From Clostridia bacterium (lineage in GTDB: Bacteria > Bacillota > Clostridia > Oscillospirales > Acutalibacteraceae), in NCBI GenBank assembly GCA_017560255.1, contig JAFYOI010000055.1, positions 62,001 through 126,000 on the forward strand: 64,000 nucleotides of DNA, in the 5' to 3' direction. The notes beneath the pieces are model-generated. The model searched no databases. It was not told the origin of the DNA and saw nothing but the letters and a program-made list of their open reading frames with translations. Both the position numbers and the translations under genes were made by a program. Every line of letters starts with the position of its first letter. Position 1 is the first letter of the stretch. Positions 45,662 through 53,738 of the stretch are shown in pieces.

Positions 45662-46963
45662 ATGAGAGAGTTTGATAACAATAATGAGTTTATCCCAAAA
45701 ATTAATAATGCTCCTTCACGTCAGAATTATTATTGCCATCAAAAAATGCCGCGAAAAAATTTTTCAGGTGATTCTTTTTTTGATACTAAATTCACAGCGT
45801 ATCCAAAAACACCCAAGACACAGAACGGATTTTTGGTGTTTATCATTTTGTTGGCAATTATTGGTCTGATTTCGGTTTTATCTATAGTTATGATGTTGTT
45901 TGAGGGAGGCGTGACAGGTGCTGATATAACAGCAACAACGACAACAAGACCTGTTACACCTACGACCAGACCTTATGATGAAAATCGTCCACAAATTGTT
46001 ATCTCGGGAATGGCAACAGGTGATGGCTATACTGCCGAAGAAATTGTGGAACGACTAACACCGAGCATTGTTTCTGTGATTGTTTACCGGAATGGTCAGA
46101 TTTATGCCCTTGGTTCAGGCGTTATAATGACGGAAGATGGTTATATATTGACTTGCGCTCACCTGATAAACAATGAAAGTGACTCTGTTTATTATCGCGT
46201 ACGACTGAGTAATAATATGGAATATGATGCGCAGATTATTGGTTATGATAATAAGACAGATATAGGTGTTGTAAAAATTAACCTTAGTGGTTTGCGGCCC
46301 GCTGAGTTTGCAGATTCGTCTTATTTGAAAAGTGGACAGGATATATGGGCAATCGGGACATCTGTGGGTTTTGAATTTGTGTATTCAATTACCGATGGAA
46401 TCATATCTTCCCCGAACCGTTATATTACAAATGGGGAGAATTCGGATTTTAGAGTTATTCAGCACACTGCGGTTATAAATTCCGAAAATTTTGGAGGCGC
46501 ACTTGTTAATAAATACGGACAGGTTGTTGGTATTAATTCGGTAAAAACGACTTCCAACGAATATGAAGGAATGGAGTTTGCCGTTTCTGTTTCAAACGCA
46601 AAGAACGTTATTGATGATATCATACAGTATGGAACGGTCGTAAGACGTGCCAGACTTGGTATTAGTTATTTACAGTTTGAACCATTATCGGAATACGGCA
46701 ATATAGTTGCTGAAAACAATCTACCTTCTTCAAGTGTTCTTATAATTGAGATAAGCGCGAAAAGTGATTTGGCAAATTATGACGTACGTGAAGGTGATCT
46801 TTTAATCGGAATCAACGGAAAAGATTTAGTTGCTATGGAATTAATGTATGATGCATTCAATTCTTCTGTTGCGGGTGATAAAATTACGCTTGAATTTTTC
46901 CGCTGTGAAACAAAAGAGACTTTTGAAGTAACGTGTTATCTGATTAGTGAATATGAATTTTAA
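45662..46963 (+). CDS. HtrA/DegP-like membrane protein with PDZ domain, catalytic serine replaced by Phe
   Basis: 433 aa. A cytoplasmic N-terminus (~1-57) and one membrane anchor (~58-80) lead into a Thr/Pro-rich linker, a trypsin-like domain (~125-325) and a PDZ domain (~330-425). His167 (CAHLI) and Asp200 (TDIGVV) of the triad are in place, but the GNSGG motif reads ENFGG with Phe277 (codon TTT) at the nucleophile. The frame is intact and the PDZ conserved, so it is probably a non-proteolytic HtrA acting as chaperone, binder or sensor partner. It follows the two-component genes by 29 bases and may be in their operon. A single-base sequencing error (TCT to TTT) would be the simple alternative. 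Confidence 0.85.
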   Translation: MREFDNNNEFIPKINNAPSRQNYYCHQKMPRKNFSGDSFFDTKFTAYPKTPKTQNGFLVFIILLAIIGLISVLSIVMMLFEGGVTGADITATTTTRPVTPTTRPYDENRPQIVISGMATGDGYTAEEIVERLTPSIVSVIVYRNGQIYALGSGVIMTEDGYILTCAHLINNESDSVYYRVRLSNNMEYDAQIIGYDNKTDIGVVKINLSGLRPAEFADSSYLKSGQDIWAIGTSVGFEFVYSITDGIISSPNRYITNGENSDFRVIQHTAVINSENFGGALVNKYGQVVGINSVKTTSNEYEGMEFAVSVSNAKNVIDDIIQYGTVVRRARLGISYLQFEPLSEYGNIVAENNLPSSSVLIIEISAKSDLANYDVREGDLLIGINGKDLVAMELMYDAFNSSVAGDKITLEFFRCETKETFEVTCYLISEYEF

Positions 46964-47002
46964 AAAATATCGCCGAATATAATCTTTCGGCGATATTTTT
47001 AT
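46963..47002 (+). terminator. Terminator of the two-component/HtrA-like operon
   Basis: AAAAATATCGCCGAA pairs with TTCGGCGATATTTTT around a short loop, followed by a T run. Confidence 0.9.
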
Positions 47003-47115
47003 TTACTTTAAGTCGAGAATATGTTAAAATACAATTTAAAATATTATTTGTATAATACATAGTAGGTGTTTTAATAACATATAACTTTATCGATTGAATT
47101 TTAAGAGGTGGTTAT

Positions 47116-47844
47116 ATGTTAAAGAAAAATATTGCTATGTATAGTGTGCTTGCAGTTTTACTCATTATTTCAATTGTCAGTGCTCAAAGGATAACTTATA
47201 CATCTGTCCCCGTAAACGTTGCTACTCCATCAAAATCCCGCTTGCCCGTTATTGTGATCGATGCGGGACACGGAGGTGTTGATGGAGGTTCAGTGGGGAT
47301 GGATGGTACATTGGAAAAAGAAATAAATTTAAAAATTGCATTAAAGTTGCGTGATACGCTTGAGTTATATGGCTATGAAACCGTTATGATAAGAGAGGAA
47401 GATAAGTCTATTCACAATGCGGATGCGAACACAATACGAGAGAAAAAAGTGTCCGATTTACATAATCGATTGAATATTATTAATTCGACTGACAACTGTG
47501 TTTATATCAGTATTCATCAAAATTATTTTGAACAATCAAAATACAGCGGTACACAGGTTTTTTATTCACCCAACAACGAGGAAAGCGAAATGCTGGCGCA
47601 GATTATGCAACAAACCATTGTTGAAACGTTGCAAAACGACAACACCCGTCAGATAAAATGCGCTGATAAAACACTATATCTTCTCTATAACTCCAACAAG
47701 CCATCTGTAATGATTGAATGTGGCTTTTTATCAAATGTAAACGAACTATCTTTGCTTAAAACCGATGAATATCAGCAACAAATGGCACTATGTATTGCCA
47801 ATGGGATTTTAAAATATACAGAAAAGATAAATTCAGGAGAATAG
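47116..47844 (+). CDS. cwlD: N-acetylmuramoyl-L-alanine amidase, CwlD-like
   Basis: 242 aa, about the length of CwlD. An N-terminal signal anchor (~6-23) precedes an Amidase_3 domain with the zinc ligands: His in VIDAGHGGVDGG, Glu in GTLEKEINL, His in ISIHQNYF, and the catalytic Glu in MIECGFLSN. CwlD cleaves the peptide side chain so that muramic lactam can form in spore cortex; single-domain size, the anchor and the presence of spoVM support that assignment over a vegetative amidase. AAGAGGTGG precedes the ATG. The radA gene starts two bases after its stop. Confidence 0.8.
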   Translation: MLKKNIAMYSVLAVLLIISIVSAQRITYTSVPVNVATPSKSRLPVIVIDAGHGGVDGGSVGMDGTLEKEINLKIALKLRDTLELYGYETVMIREEDKSIHNADANTIREKKVSDLHNRLNIINSTDNCVYISIHQNYFEQSKYSGTQVFYSPNNEESEMLAQIMQQTIVETLQNDNTRQIKCADKTLYLLYNSNKPSVMIECGFLSNVNELSLLKTDEYQQQMALCIANGILKYTEKINSGE

Positions 47845-47846
47845 TT

Positions 47847-49220
47847 ATGGCTACTAAATCAAAACTTGTTTACGTCTGTACGCAATGTGGCAAAGAGAAT
47901 ACTAAATGGTACGGTCAATGCCCCGGATGCGGAGAGTGGAACACTTTGGTTGAAGAATTTCAATCAAAGGAGTCGTTCTCAAAAAAACAGTCGACAAATG
48001 CGGTTCATATAGTCTCAAATGTTAAACAACTTTCCGGTATTGAAAGTGAAACGATGCAGCGTTTCGGCACGGGAATGAAGGAACTTGACCGAGTACTCGG
48101 CGGGGGAATTGTTCGCGGCTCGATTGTTCTGCTTGGTGGTGATCCCGGTATAGGAAAATCTACTATTTTTCTTCAGATTTGTGAATATCTCGGTAATAAT
48201 ATGAAAATTCTATACGTTTCAGGTGAGGAGTCTGCTCATCAGATAAAAATGAGGGCAAAAAGGCTTGGCGTAAACACTGAAAATCTCTATATTCTAGCGG
48301 AAACCGATATACTTGGGATTTCAGAATATGTTAAGAGTGAAAACTATGATATGGTTATAGTGGACTCCATTCAGACAATGAATCTTACCGAACTCACTTC
48401 AAGCCCCGGCAGTGTTTCTCAAATCAGAGAATGTACATCAGTTCTTATGCAACTCGGAAAAAGTCTTGATATACCGATTTTTGTAATTGGTCACGTTAAT
48501 AAAGACGGTGCTATTGCGGGGCCTAAAGTTCTTGAACATATTGTTGATACTGTTCTTTATTTTGAAGGCGAGCGACATTTATCTTACAGAATATTGAGAG
48601 CGGTAAAAAATCGTTTTGGCTCGACCAATGAGATTGGTGTTTTTGAAATGGCAAATGATGGATTACGTGAAGTTGAAAATCCCTCATTGATGTTGATTTC
48701 AGGCAGACCGCAAAGTTCGTCCGGTACTTGCATAGCGTGTATAAACGAAGGGTCGCGGATCATTCTTTCCGAGGTACAGGGTTTGGTTACACCTACGGGA
48801 TTCGGTACACCCAGAAGAATGGCAACGGGTTTTGACTATAACCGTTTATCAATGATTATAGCCGTTTTGGAAAAGCGTTGCGGCTATTTCTTTGGTAATA
48901 TGGATGCATACGTTAACGTTATCGGTGGAATAAAATTGAACGAGCCTGCCGCTGATCTTACCGTAGCGGTTACATTGATTTCAAGCCTTAAAGACCTTGT
49001 TGTGCCCGATGACGTTATCGCTTTTGGTGAAGTTGGACTTGCAGGTGAAATCAGAGCGGTCAATAACTGTGATATGAGAGTTACTGAAGCGGCTCGTCTT
49101 GGGTTTAGAAAATGTATTATTCCGTACAATAATCTTAAATCGATACCAAATGAAATTAAGAAAGATATAGAGATCGTGGGTGTTAAAACGATAAGACAAG
49201 CCTTTGAAAGTCTTGTTTAA
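47847..49220 (+). CDS. radA: DNA repair protein RadA
   Basis: 457 aa from the ATG at 47847 (CAGGAGA upstream; a longer frame start overlaps the amidase gene by 55 bases). N-terminal zinc finger CTQCG...CPGCG, Walker A GGDPGIGKST (~96-105), Walker B MVIVDSIQT, the RadA-specific KNRFGS motif and a C-terminal Lon-protease-like domain (~280-455). RadA/Sms is a RecA-like helicase that extends recombination intermediates. Its close coupling to cwlD suggests one transcript. Confidence 0.96.
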   Translation: MATKSKLVYVCTQCGKENTKWYGQCPGCGEWNTLVEEFQSKESFSKKQSTNAVHIVSNVKQLSGIESETMQRFGTGMKELDRVLGGGIVRGSIVLLGGDPGIGKSTIFLQICEYLGNNMKILYVSGEESAHQIKMRAKRLGVNTENLYILAETDILGISEYVKSENYDMVIVDSIQTMNLTELTSSPGSVSQIRECTSVLMQLGKSLDIPIFVIGHVNKDGAIAGPKVLEHIVDTVLYFEGERHLSYRILRAVKNRFGSTNEIGVFEMANDGLREVENPSLMLISGRPQSSSGTCIACINEGSRIILSEVQGLVTPTGFGTPRRMATGFDYNRLSMIIAVLEKRCGYFFGNMDAYVNVIGGIKLNEPAADLTVAVTLISSLKDLVVPDDVIAFGEVGLAGEIRAVNNCDMRVTEAARLGFRKCIIPYNNLKSIPNEIKKDIEIVGVKTIRQAFESLV

Positions 49221-49234
49221 ATGGGGTATAGTAA

Positions 49235-50101
49235 TTGTTTGGTTATTTGAAGGTGCACAAACCGGAACTTAAATTTAAAGAGTTTGAAACGTATAAAGCG
49301 GTGTATTGTACCCTTTGTAAGAATCTGAAAAAGAATTATGGGCTATTTTCAACTTTTGCACTTAATTATGAATGCACTTTTCTTGCGCTTTTTGAACTTG
49401 CGATTGATAGTGGGTGTCCTGGGTTTGAAAAGTGCAGATGTACCGTTAATCCACTTAAAAAGTGTAACAGGTGCATAGGTAAGGATAATAAATTTGATTT
49501 TGCCGCTGCTGTTACGATTATACTGACTTATTACAAGTTTGTTGATGCAATTGATGATAACGGATTTTTTAAAGGTCTTGTATTCAGATTTGTAAAATTG
49601 TTTTTCAATCGTAAATTTAAAAAGGCGTGCAAAAAATATCCCGAGGTTAAACGTGTAGCGGAAATTTACATTGAAGAACAACGAATAGTTGAAAAAGAAT
49701 CAAGTGTAAGCATTGATATGGCGGCAAATCCAACCGCTAAAATGCTTGAATCGTTGTTCACTGGTCTGGATAATGATAACGTCGATGAATTATCAAGATT
49801 GGGTTATTGTCTTGGTAGATGGATATATCTTATAGATGCATTTGACGATATTGATAAAGATGCGAAAAAAGGCAATTTTAATGTGTTCTTAAAAAATGCA
49901 AACAGTAAAAATATATCTGAATTAAAAGAATATGCCTTTGGTGTTCTTAATTTTACGTTGGGAGAAATCATTGGTGCATTTGAAAAAATCAAAATATATC
50001 ATTTCAATTCGATTTTATTGAACATAATAAGAGATGGGATGAGTAATGCGCAAGAAAGCGCAAAAGTAGAAGAGGGGAATAAAAATGAAAAATCCGTATG
50101 A
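49235..50101 (+). CDS. DUF5685-family protein with two Asp-rich motifs and Cys clusters
   Basis: 288 aa, TTG start with GGGG 8 bases upstream. No signal peptide. It opens MFGYLKVHKPELKFKEFETY, as DUF5685 proteins do. Two cysteine groups (YCTLC ~24-28; CPGFEKCRC...KCNRC ~61-80) could hold a metal. Helix-rich body with VDAIDD (~103-108) and LIDAFDDIDKDAKKGNFN (~199-216); the second resembles the DxxxD/EDxxxG motif of squalene/phytoene-synthase-like enzymes, so a helical prenyl-synthase-like fold is possible (inference). It overlaps the J-like gene downstream by 17 bases, suggesting a functional pair. Confidence 0.82.
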   Translation: MFGYLKVHKPELKFKEFETYKAVYCTLCKNLKKNYGLFSTFALNYECTFLALFELAIDSGCPGFEKCRCTVNPLKKCNRCIGKDNKFDFAAAVTIILTYYKFVDAIDDNGFFKGLVFRFVKLFFNRKFKKACKKYPEVKRVAEIYIEEQRIVEKESSVSIDMAANPTAKMLESLFTGLDNDNVDELSRLGYCLGRWIYLIDAFDDIDKDAKKGNFNVFLKNANSKNISELKEYAFGVLNFTLGEIIGAFEKIKIYHFNSILLNIIRDGMSNAQESAKVEEGNKNEKSV

Positions 50102-50612
50102 GATTCTTGGAGTTTCAACAGACGCAAGCGTTGAGGAAGTAAAAGAGGCATACAAGATACTTTCAAAGCAATATTACGGCAATGCTGACGAGTATTCTCA
50201 AGGTAAACTCAAGGAACTTGACGATGCGTACGATGCTATAATCGGTACGTTTGATTACGGCAACGTTACAAAAGAAATAAGAATGCATATAAGAAACGGC
50301 GATTTGATGAAAGCGGAGGAAATGCTTAATGGTATTCCTAACGCCAACAGAAATGCAGAATGGTATTTTTTAAGCGGTAATATTAATCAAAAAAGAGGAT
50401 ATTTTGAAAACGCATCAAATGATTTTACAACTGCTTACAATATGGATTCAAACAATGCCGAATATCGCGCGGCGTACGAAAACATAAATCGAAGAAGAAG
50501 TGCAAATTACCGCACCACCGATCCGTCAAATAACGTTGGATGTACGGCTTGTGATGTTTGTCAGGCGCTTATTTGTGCTGATTGTCTTTGCTCTTGCTGC
50601 GATTGTTGCTGA
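50085..50612 (+). CDS. Degenerate J-domain protein with TPR-like middle and Cys-rich tail
   Basis: 175 aa with GAGGGG upstream. Residues 3-60 match a J domain (NPYEILGVSTDASVEEVKEAY), but the HPD tripeptide essential for stimulating DnaK is replaced: the loop reads QYYGNADEY. Residues ~65-135 are helical and TPR-like. The last 23 residues contain ten cysteines (CTACDVC...CSCCDCC), suggesting metal binding or a palmitoylation-like or disulfide cluster. It overlaps the DUF5685 gene and precedes a membrane-protein gene by two bases. Probably not a DnaK co-chaperone; role unknown. Confidence 0.83.
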   Translation: MKNPYEILGVSTDASVEEVKEAYKILSKQYYGNADEYSQGKLKELDDAYDAIIGTFDYGNVTKEIRMHIRNGDLMKAEEMLNGIPNANRNAEWYFLSGNINQKRGYFENASNDFTTAYNMDSNNAEYRAAYENINRRRSANYRTTDPSNNVGCTACDVCQALICADCLCSCCDCC

Positions 50613-50614
50613 TT

Positions 50615-51169
50615 ATGAATAGAAGGAATCATAGAAATAACACAAGCAAACGCGTCGCAGTTGGTGGAATGATTACTGCGCTGTCAATATGTCTTATGAT
50701 GCTAACCGGTGTCATACCCGTTTTGGTTTATTCAACTCCGATTATCGTTGGGTTATTGCTGATAATTATGGTTGTTGAAATGGGCAAAAAATGGGCGTTT
50801 ATGGTTTATCTGGCCGTTTCTGTTTTGTCAATGTTGTTTGTCGCAAAAAAAGAATCGGCAGTTATTTATGTTGCATTTTTTGGATATTATCCGATTTTGA
50901 AACCCGTTCTTGAGAGCATCAAAGTTCGTGCTGTTGAATGGATAATCAAGTTCTTTATTTTTAATGTTTCGGTTGTTGCTGCATATCTTGTTCTGATTAA
51001 GTTTTTTGGAATTGATATTTCTTCTGAATATGTTTCAATGAAAATCAGTGTTATTATTTTACTGGCACTCGGAAATGTTTTGTTTTTTGTTTACGACCTT
51101 GCATTCACACGCATCGTTACTGTTTACACAAAAGTATGGAGCAGACTTATCCGTAAATTTTTAAGATAA
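50615..51169 (+). CDS. Integral membrane protein, ECF S-component-like
   Basis: 184 aa from the ATG at 50615, two bases after the J-like gene's stop; translational coupling would explain the weak ribosome-binding site. A basic N-terminus (MNRRNHRNNTSKR) precedes five to six hydrophobic helices. The pattern VAVGGMITALSICLMMLTGVIP followed by closely packed helices resembles ECF-transporter S components or related small membrane proteins, but no substrate motif is visible, so this is tentative. Confidence 0.68.
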   Translation: MNRRNHRNNTSKRVAVGGMITALSICLMMLTGVIPVLVYSTPIIVGLLLIIMVVEMGKKWAFMVYLAVSVLSMLFVAKKESAVIYVAFFGYYPILKPVLESIKVRAVEWIIKFFIFNVSVVAAYLVLIKFFGIDISSEYVSMKISVIILLALGNVLFFVYDLAFTRIVTVYTKVWSRLIRKFLR

Positions 51170-51189
51170 ACTCAAAGGGAGTAAGTTTA

Positions 51190-52422
51190 ATGAAAATCAT
51201 CATTGTCGGTGCAGGTGCGGCTGGTCTTATGGCCGCTGGTGTTGCAGCGGAGAATAATGAAAATGAAATACTATTGATTGAACGAAATGCGCGCCCTGCA
51301 AGGAAACTTATGATAACGGGAAAGGGCAGATGCAACGTTACAAATGCTTGTTCAAATGAAGAGTTGGTCGGGGCTACGTATGAAAACGGACGTTTTCTTT
51401 ACAGTGCATTTAATGCGTTTTCTTCTTGGGATACTATGGATTTATTGGATAAACTTGGCGTACCGCTTAAAATCGAGCGTGGACAAAGGGTTTTTCCCGT
51501 TAGCGACAAGGCGGTTGATATTGTAGATGCCCTTGTAAAATATGCTTTAAAGAAAAATGTAAAACTTATAAACGACCGTGTTGAAGCGCTTATAATTGAT
51601 GGGGGCAAGGTGCTTGGCGTAAAAACAGAAAGTAAAAAAGAGTTTTTCGCTGATAAAGTTATAGTTGCTACAGGAGGAAAATCCTATCCGCTTACAGGCT
51701 CTACGGGTGACGGTTACATACTTGCTAAACAGGCAGGGCACACAATTGTTCCTTTACGCCCTTCGTTAGTTCCGTTTGAAGTTAAAGAAAATTGTTGTGC
51801 CGAGATGCAGGGACTTTCATTAAAAAATGTTGCAATCAAAGTTATTGACAGTTATAATAAAAAAAATATATATACTGATTTTGGAGAAATGTTGTTTACA
51901 CATTTTGGTATATCAGGGCCCGTTGTACTCAGTGCGAGTTCGCATATCAAGGATATGGTGCCGGATCGTTATGAATTTGTAATTGATCTTAAGCCTGCAC
52001 TTGACGAGCAACAACTTGATGCACGGATAAGGCGTGATTTTGAGGAACAGTCAAACAAGATTATTTCAAATTCACTCAATAAACTCTTGCCGCTGAAAAT
52101 GATACCCGCTGTAATTGAACAATCGGGCATATCGCCGGATTGCAGAATTAACCAGGTTACAAAAGAAATGCGTCTTTCATTATTGAAAGCAATAAAGGAG
52201 TTTAAACTCACTATTCAGGGATTTCGACCGATTAAGGAAGCTATTATCACTTCAGGTGGAGTTAAAGTTACAGAAATAAATCCAAAAACGATGGGATCAA
52301 AACTCGTTTCGGGATTATATTTCGCAGGTGAGGTTATTGATGTTTCCGCATATACGGGCGGATTTAATCTGCAGATAGCATTTTCTACCGGCTATTTAGC
52401 CGGAAAATCGTTAATGTATTAA
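51190..52422 (+). CDS. NAD(P)/FAD-dependent oxidoreductase, HI0933/BaiN-like family (copy 2)
   Basis: 410 aa, with AAAGGGAG before the ATG. FAD motif IIVGAGAAGLMAAGVAAE, family signature KLMITGKGRCNVTNAC, ATGGKSYPLTGSTGDGY, and C-terminal GEVIDVSAYTGGFNLQIAFSTG. Same family as 9929-11194. Here it is followed by cmk and plsC, a common Clostridia gene order, so this may be the ancestral copy. Substrate unknown. Confidence 0.9.
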   Translation: MKIIIVGAGAAGLMAAGVAAENNENEILLIERNARPARKLMITGKGRCNVTNACSNEELVGATYENGRFLYSAFNAFSSWDTMDLLDKLGVPLKIERGQRVFPVSDKAVDIVDALVKYALKKNVKLINDRVEALIIDGGKVLGVKTESKKEFFADKVIVATGGKSYPLTGSTGDGYILAKQAGHTIVPLRPSLVPFEVKENCCAEMQGLSLKNVAIKVIDSYNKKNIYTDFGEMLFTHFGISGPVVLSASSHIKDMVPDRYEFVIDLKPALDEQQLDARIRRDFEEQSNKIISNSLNKLLPLKMIPAVIEQSGISPDCRINQVTKEMRLSLLKAIKEFKLTIQGFRPIKEAIITSGGVKVTEINPKTMGSKLVSGLYFAGEVIDVSAYTGGFNLQIAFSTGYLAGKSLMY

Positions 52423-52436
52423 AGGAGAGATTGATT

Positions 52437-53099
52437 ATGATAAATATTGCTATTGATGGACCTGCAGGTGCAGGAAAAAGTACGATCGCAAAGGCGGCTG
52501 CCGCAAATCTTGGATTTGTTTACGTTGATACGGGTGCGCTTTACAGAGCGATCGGATTATACATCATCGGATGCGGTATCGGTACAAAAGATGCCGCAAA
52601 GATTGAAACAGCACTTAGTGGAATAAATATTAAATTGAAGTTCGTTGACGGTGAACAGAGGGTTATCCTCAATGATGTTGACGTTTCACTGAAAATAAGA
52701 ACACCCGAAGTGTCAATGGCGGCTTCCGACGTATCCGCTATTCCTTGTGTACGTGCATTCTTGTTTGATTTACAGAGAAGTATCGCGAGTGAGAACAACT
52801 GCATTATGGATGGCAGAGATATAGGAACGGTTGTTTTGCCTAATGCAGATATTAAAATTTTCCTTACAGCACTTCCCGAAGAAAGAGCCAGACGCAGGTA
52901 TGATGAATTCATTTTAAAAGGTGTAGAAACAACTTTTGATGAAGTAATGAAAGATATTTCTCAGAGAGATTACAATGATGCCAATAGACCGATTGCTCCT
53001 CTTAAACCGGCTGAAAATGCAATTATCATTGACACAACAGGCAATGATCTGGAGCAGTCCGTAAACATTATTATTAACACAATAAGGGAAAGAATATAA
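52437..53099 (+). CDS. cmk: Cytidylate kinase
   Basis: 220 aa from the ATG at 52437, with AAAGGAG 9 bases upstream; a TTG two codons earlier is less likely. P-loop IDGPAGAGKST, YVDTGALYRAIG, and the CMP-binding DGRDIGTVVLPNADIKIFLTA region; the lid RARRRYDEF is in place. It phosphorylates CMP/dCMP with ATP. It sits 14 bases after the flavoprotein gene, and plsC begins directly at its stop codon. Confidence 0.96.
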   Translation: MINIAIDGPAGAGKSTIAKAAAANLGFVYVDTGALYRAIGLYIIGCGIGTKDAAKIETALSGINIKLKFVDGEQRVILNDVDVSLKIRTPEVSMAASDVSAIPCVRAFLFDLQRSIASENNCIMDGRDIGTVVLPNADIKIFLTALPEERARRRYDEFILKGVETTFDEVMKDISQRDYNDANRPIAPLKPAENAIIIDTTGNDLEQSVNIIINTIRERI

Positions 53100-53738
53100 A
53101 TGGCAAAAGGATTCGACTATTCAAAAATAAGATATTATAAACTTTATCCGATAGCGCGTGCGATTGCAAAAATTGTTGTAAAACTTTTGTTTCGTGTGAA
53201 GTACGTCGGTAAGGAAAATATTCCGCAATCACAGGGATATATCCTTGCAAGTAATCATATTTCACTTCTTGATCCGGTTGTCAGTGCAATTGCGGTAAAA
53301 GACAGAATTTTCTATATGGGTAAGGCGGAATTGTTTGACAATAAATTAGTAGGTTATTTTATGACGCATTTTCAAGGCTTTCCCGTTAACAGAAACAGGG
53401 GCGATTTATCTGCTATTGAATATGCAATAAACGTTGTAAAAGAAAACAACGTGCTTGGCATTTTTCCTGAGGGAACAAGATCCAAAGATGGAAAACCGTT
53501 GTCGCCCAAAGCGGGTATTGCTATGATTGCAAATAAAACCGGTGCGGACGTTTTACCCGTCAGTGTATATTGTGAGGGAAAAGTTCGTCCGTTTAAAAAA
53601 ATAACTGTTCGTTTTGGTGAACTGATAAAGAACGATGAACTTGTTATTGAAAACGGCAAAGCGAGCGAACTTAAACGTGCAACTCACATCGTTATGGATA
53701 AAATTGTAGATATGTGGGAGGAAGGGCATTGCAAATAA
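53100..53738 (+). CDS. plsC: 1-acyl-sn-glycerol-3-phosphate acyltransferase
   Basis: 212 aa; the ATG abuts the cmk stop. Acyltransferase motif I NHISLLDP (HxxxxD), the GFPVNRNRGD region, motif III FPEGTRSKDG, and a final VLPVSVYCEG. A hydrophobic N-terminal segment places it at the membrane. It makes phosphatidic acid from lysophosphatidate. The 3' end overlaps the start of ispH by 10 bases, and its last codons contain the ispH ribosome-binding site. Confidence 0.94.
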   Translation: MAKGFDYSKIRYYKLYPIARAIAKIVVKLLFRVKYVGKENIPQSQGYILASNHISLLDPVVSAIAVKDRIFYMGKAELFDNKLVGYFMTHFQGFPVNRNRGDLSAIEYAINVVKENNVLGIFPEGTRSKDGKPLSPKAGIAMIANKTGADVLPVSVYCEGKVRPFKKITVRFGELIKNDELVIENGKASELKRATHIVMDKIVDMWEEGHCK

